From assembly GCA_005888075.1 (NCBI GenBank), contig VBKD01000205.1, positions 1 to 5,943 of the forward strand: 5,943 bases of DNA. The letters are read 5' to 3'. This document shows, piece after piece, positions 4,168-5,943 of this stretch (position 1 is the stretch's first letter; each line of letters starts with the position of its first letter). Origin of the DNA: Chloroflexota bacterium (GTDB taxonomy: Bacteria; Chloroflexota; Dormibacteria; Dormibacterales; Dormibacteraceae). The translations under genes were made by a program, and so were the position numbers. The notes beneath the pieces are model-generated. The model saw only the letters and a list, made by a program, of their open reading frames with translations, searched no databases and was not told the origin of the DNA.

Positions 4168-4930
4168 CCTCGAGCAGCAGCTGACGGCGCTTGGGACCGC
4201 GATGGAATGGCCCGCAACTCCGAACATTGCCGGCCGGGTCACGCGGAGATTGGCAGTGCCCCGCGCCGCCTGGTACCAGTCCAGATGGGCGATGGCGGCC
4301 GTGGCCGTTCTCGTGGTGCTGGCCGCGCTCCTGGCCTACACCCCGACGCGCGACGCCGTGGCCGGCTTCCTCAACCTCCACGCCATCATCCAGCGCATAC
4401 CCAACCCGCCCACGCCGTCGCCTCTGCCTCCGGGTCCGGCGGGCCGGCGCCTCGGCCTGGGCAGCCAAACCACCCTCGCGGCCGCGCGGGTCCAGGTCAC
4501 GTGGAGCATCACGCTGCCCTCCGGGCTCGGCCAGCCTGACGAGGTCTACCTCCAGCTGCCGCCCAGCGGTCCGCCTGAGGGCGAGGTGACGCTTCTCTAT
4601 TACGCACGACCCGGAATCCCGATCTCGGGCGAGACCGGAGTCGGGGTCCTCATCACTGAGGCGCGCGGCGCGACCAACAGCCAGTTCTTCGGCAAGATGC
4701 TGGGCAACGACACCACGCTGGAAGAGGTTCAGGTCGACGGTCACCCGGGCTACTGGATCAGCGGCCATCCCCACGTCTTCTTCTTCACGGACGCATCCGG
4801 TCAGATCCGGAATGAAACGATGCGGCTGGCGACCAACACCTTGATCTTCGACCAAGGCGGTACGGTGGTCCGCATCGAGGGCGATATCAGCAAGACGCAG
4901 GCGCTGCAGATCGCCGCATCACTGACCTAG
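4160..4930 (+). CDS. Membrane anti-sigma-like protein with DUF4367-like outer domain
   Basis: A 256-residue predicted single-pass protein. Residues 1-42 are cytosolic, starting with an amphipathic segment (LEQQLTALGTAMEWPATPNIAGRV) of the kind that binds ECF factors. There is no Cys or His, so it is not a zinc-type (ZAS) anti-sigma domain. A membrane helix spans about 43-60. A Pro-rich linker (81-93) then leads to an extracytoplasmic part of about 160 residues. Its end (190-256: GHPGYWISG, RLATNTLIF, VVRIEGDISKTQALQIAASL) has the strand pattern of DUF4367-type domains found outside anti-sigma proteins. It overlaps the sigma gene by 8 nt and precedes a lipoprotein gene. Inferred role: hold the upstream sigma factor at the membrane until an envelope signal releases it. 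Direct binding is not shown by sequence. Confidence 0.82.
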   Translation: MPDLEQQLTALGTAMEWPATPNIAGRVTRRLAVPRAAWYQSRWAMAAVAVLVVLAALLAYTPTRDAVAGFLNLHAIIQRIPNPPTPSPLPPGPAGRRLGLGSQTTLAAARVQVTWSITLPSGLGQPDEVYLQLPPSGPPEGEVTLLYYARPGIPISGETGVGVLITEARGATNSQFFGKMLGNDTTLEEVQVDGHPGYWISGHPHVFFFTDASGQIRNETMRLATNTLIFDQGGTVVRIEGDISKTQALQIAASLT

Positions 4931-4975
4931 GAACCACTCGTCGCCCACCGGTGTATGGGAGGCGAGGTGAGAAGC

Positions 4976-5943
4976 ATGAGAGCTCTGGTCTTGTCGGCAT
5001 TGTCCCTGCTGCTGGTCGCTGCCTGCGGCCCTGTGGAGAGAGGCACCTACGTCGCCACAGGCCAGTACCGCGTCTACGAAGCCGCATCTCGGCAGAACTC
5101 CCAGCAGCTTGCGGTCATCGACTCGGGCTCTCTAAAGACGGTGCGCACGCTGCCCATCGGCACCCCGTCGCCAGACTGGAAGCACCTCTACTCGGTCGCA
5201 TCGAACACCCTGATCGATTCCAATCCCGAGACCGGAGATACCTTGCACACGCTTGCGCTCGGGCGCTCCTACGAGCTGCCTCTGGTGACGATCAGCGGCG
5301 TGCCCGGCGGCCTGTCCCAGAACGGGCGGTGGCTCGTGCTGGATACGCTCGACACGGCCGGCAAGAACCCACCGAAGGCGTCGCACTTCCTCGTCGTCGA
5401 CACATCGTATAAGTCACCTCCGGTCGCGATCGACCTCACCGGGTGGTTTGTTTTCGACGGCGTAAGCAACGACGGCCGCTTCGTCTACCTGTTGGAGTAC
5501 CTGTCGAACAGCAACTACCGCGTGCGCATGTACATCGTGAACGAGCACCTTCTCAACCCGGCCGTGATCGTCGACAAGTCAGAGCCTCAGGCCTCCATGT
5601 CAGGCGTTCGCGTCGCGAGCGTCTCGCCAGATGGCCAATGGCAGTACACGGTTTACGCGCGCGAGCACAACGGCGCCTTCATTCACGCCCTACCTCTCGA
5701 TGGCGCGCCATTCGCCATCTGCATCGATCTGCCCGGAGCTGGATTCGCGAAAGACGCCGGCGCGTTTCGCTGGTCGCTCGCCGTGAATCCACGCGGCACA
5801 GTCCTCTATGCGGTCAACGGCGCGATCGGGAACGTCACGGAGATCAACATCGAGGGCGACTCAGGGCCCAAGATCACGCGGAGCGTCCACATCGATTCGA
5901 CCAGGACGGCAGTGCACGCACTCATCCAGGACGTCGAGGCGAA
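4976..5943 (+). CDS. Predicted lipoprotein with beta-propeller-like repeats (3' end beyond window)
   Basis: The frame is open from the ATG at 4976 to the window edge (322 codons, no stop). AGGTGA lies 5 nt before the start. The N-terminus MRALVLSALSLLLVAAC is a lipoprotein signal peptide with lipobox VAAC (C17), so the mature protein should be lipid-anchored outside the membrane. Repeated strand motifs S/N-x-[DNR]-G-[RQT]-x3-hydrophobic occur at about 113-122 (LSQNGRWLVL), 163-172 (VSNDGRFVYL), 216-225 (VSPDGQWQYT) and 270-279 (VNPRGTVLYA), roughly 50 residues apart. This is as in WD40/TolB/YVTN-type propellers, and LAVIDSGSLKTVRTLPIG near the start fits the YVTN style. It follows the anti-sigma gene by 45 nt, so one operon is likely. 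It may sense or protect the envelope, or be the regulated product. No enzyme motif is visible. Confidence 0.82.
   Translation, partial: MRALVLSALSLLLVAACGPVERGTYVATGQYRVYEAASRQNSQQLAVIDSGSLKTVRTLPIGTPSPDWKHLYSVASNTLIDSNPETGDTLHTLALGRSYELPLVTISGVPGGLSQNGRWLVLDTLDTAGKNPPKASHFLVVDTSYKSPPVAIDLTGWFVFDGVSNDGRFVYLLEYLSNSNYRVRMYIVNEHLLNPAVIVDKSEPQASMSGVRVASVSPDGQWQYTVYAREHNGAFIHALPLDGAPFAICIDLPGAGFAKDAGAFRWSLAVNPRGTVLYAVNGAIGNVTEINIEGDSGPKITRSVHIDSTRTAVHALIQDVEA

Noticed and set aside
4100..4855. A 251-codon minus-strand open frame opposite the anti-sigma-like gene
   Set aside because: The translation is Arg/Gly-rich without a domain. The plus-strand frame has a membrane helix, a strong ribosome binding site and sigma-gene overlap.
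4951..5412. A 153-codon plus-strand frame starting before the lipoprotein
   Set aside because: Wrong frame. The frame from 4976 has a lipobox, a ribosome binding site and stays open to the window edge.

Overview
The window is GC-rich, densely coded bacterial DNA. It contains a tRNA-Ile, a small membrane protein, a two-gene operon (predicted Nmad3-like protein plus metallophosphoesterase) and two divergent ECF sigma-factor modules. The GC content, the sigma/anti-sigma/lipoprotein architecture and the style of the anti-sigma N-terminus suggest an uncultured soil-type lineage such as Dormibacterota or Chloroflexota. An actinobacterium is an alternative. This placement is an inference from gene style; there is no rRNA or other marker to test it.

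Layout. Positions 1-205 hold no recognisable gene but several inverted repeats. A complete tRNA-Ile(GAT) with encoded CCA lies on the minus strand at 206-281. A three-helix small membrane protein lies on minus at 416-751 with a strong Shine-Dalgarno and a GC-rich hairpin after its stop. From 1008, two plus-strand genes overlap by 28 nt: an Nmad3-like protein with a possibly leaderless start, and a PPP-type calcineurin-like phosphoesterase. The second gene meets the next operon tail to tail, with the two stop codons overlapping (TTAG, 2368-2371).

The minus-strand operon (3519 down to 2368) has an ECF sigma factor whose stop overlaps by 8 nt the start of a DNA-alkylation repair gene. That gene is an O6-alkylguanine methyltransferase domain followed by a C-terminal Ada-type Cys4 zinc domain. 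It is broken: the start-proximal frame (2856-3014) and the catalytic frame (2368-2886) are offset, and about 40 residues of the usual N-terminal domain are missing at a point where one 10-bp string fits both frames. This looks like an internal deletion between short repeats, or an assembly collapse.

Divergently, from 3604, a second ECF sigma factor overlaps by 8 nt a single-pass membrane anti-sigma-like protein with a DUF4367-like outer domain. It is followed 45 nt later by a lipoprotein with beta-propeller-like repeats that runs off the window. The 84-bp region between the sigma genes carries an ATCGGAAC inverted pair, resembling ECF -35 elements facing each other, around an imperfect palindrome.

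Working model. The right-hand module looks like an envelope-sensing sigma/anti-sigma system. The left-hand module pairs a sigma factor with a repair protein that could sense methylation through its Ada zinc domain. Their shared promoter region could link the two responses. The coding calls are firm; the regulatory links are inference.
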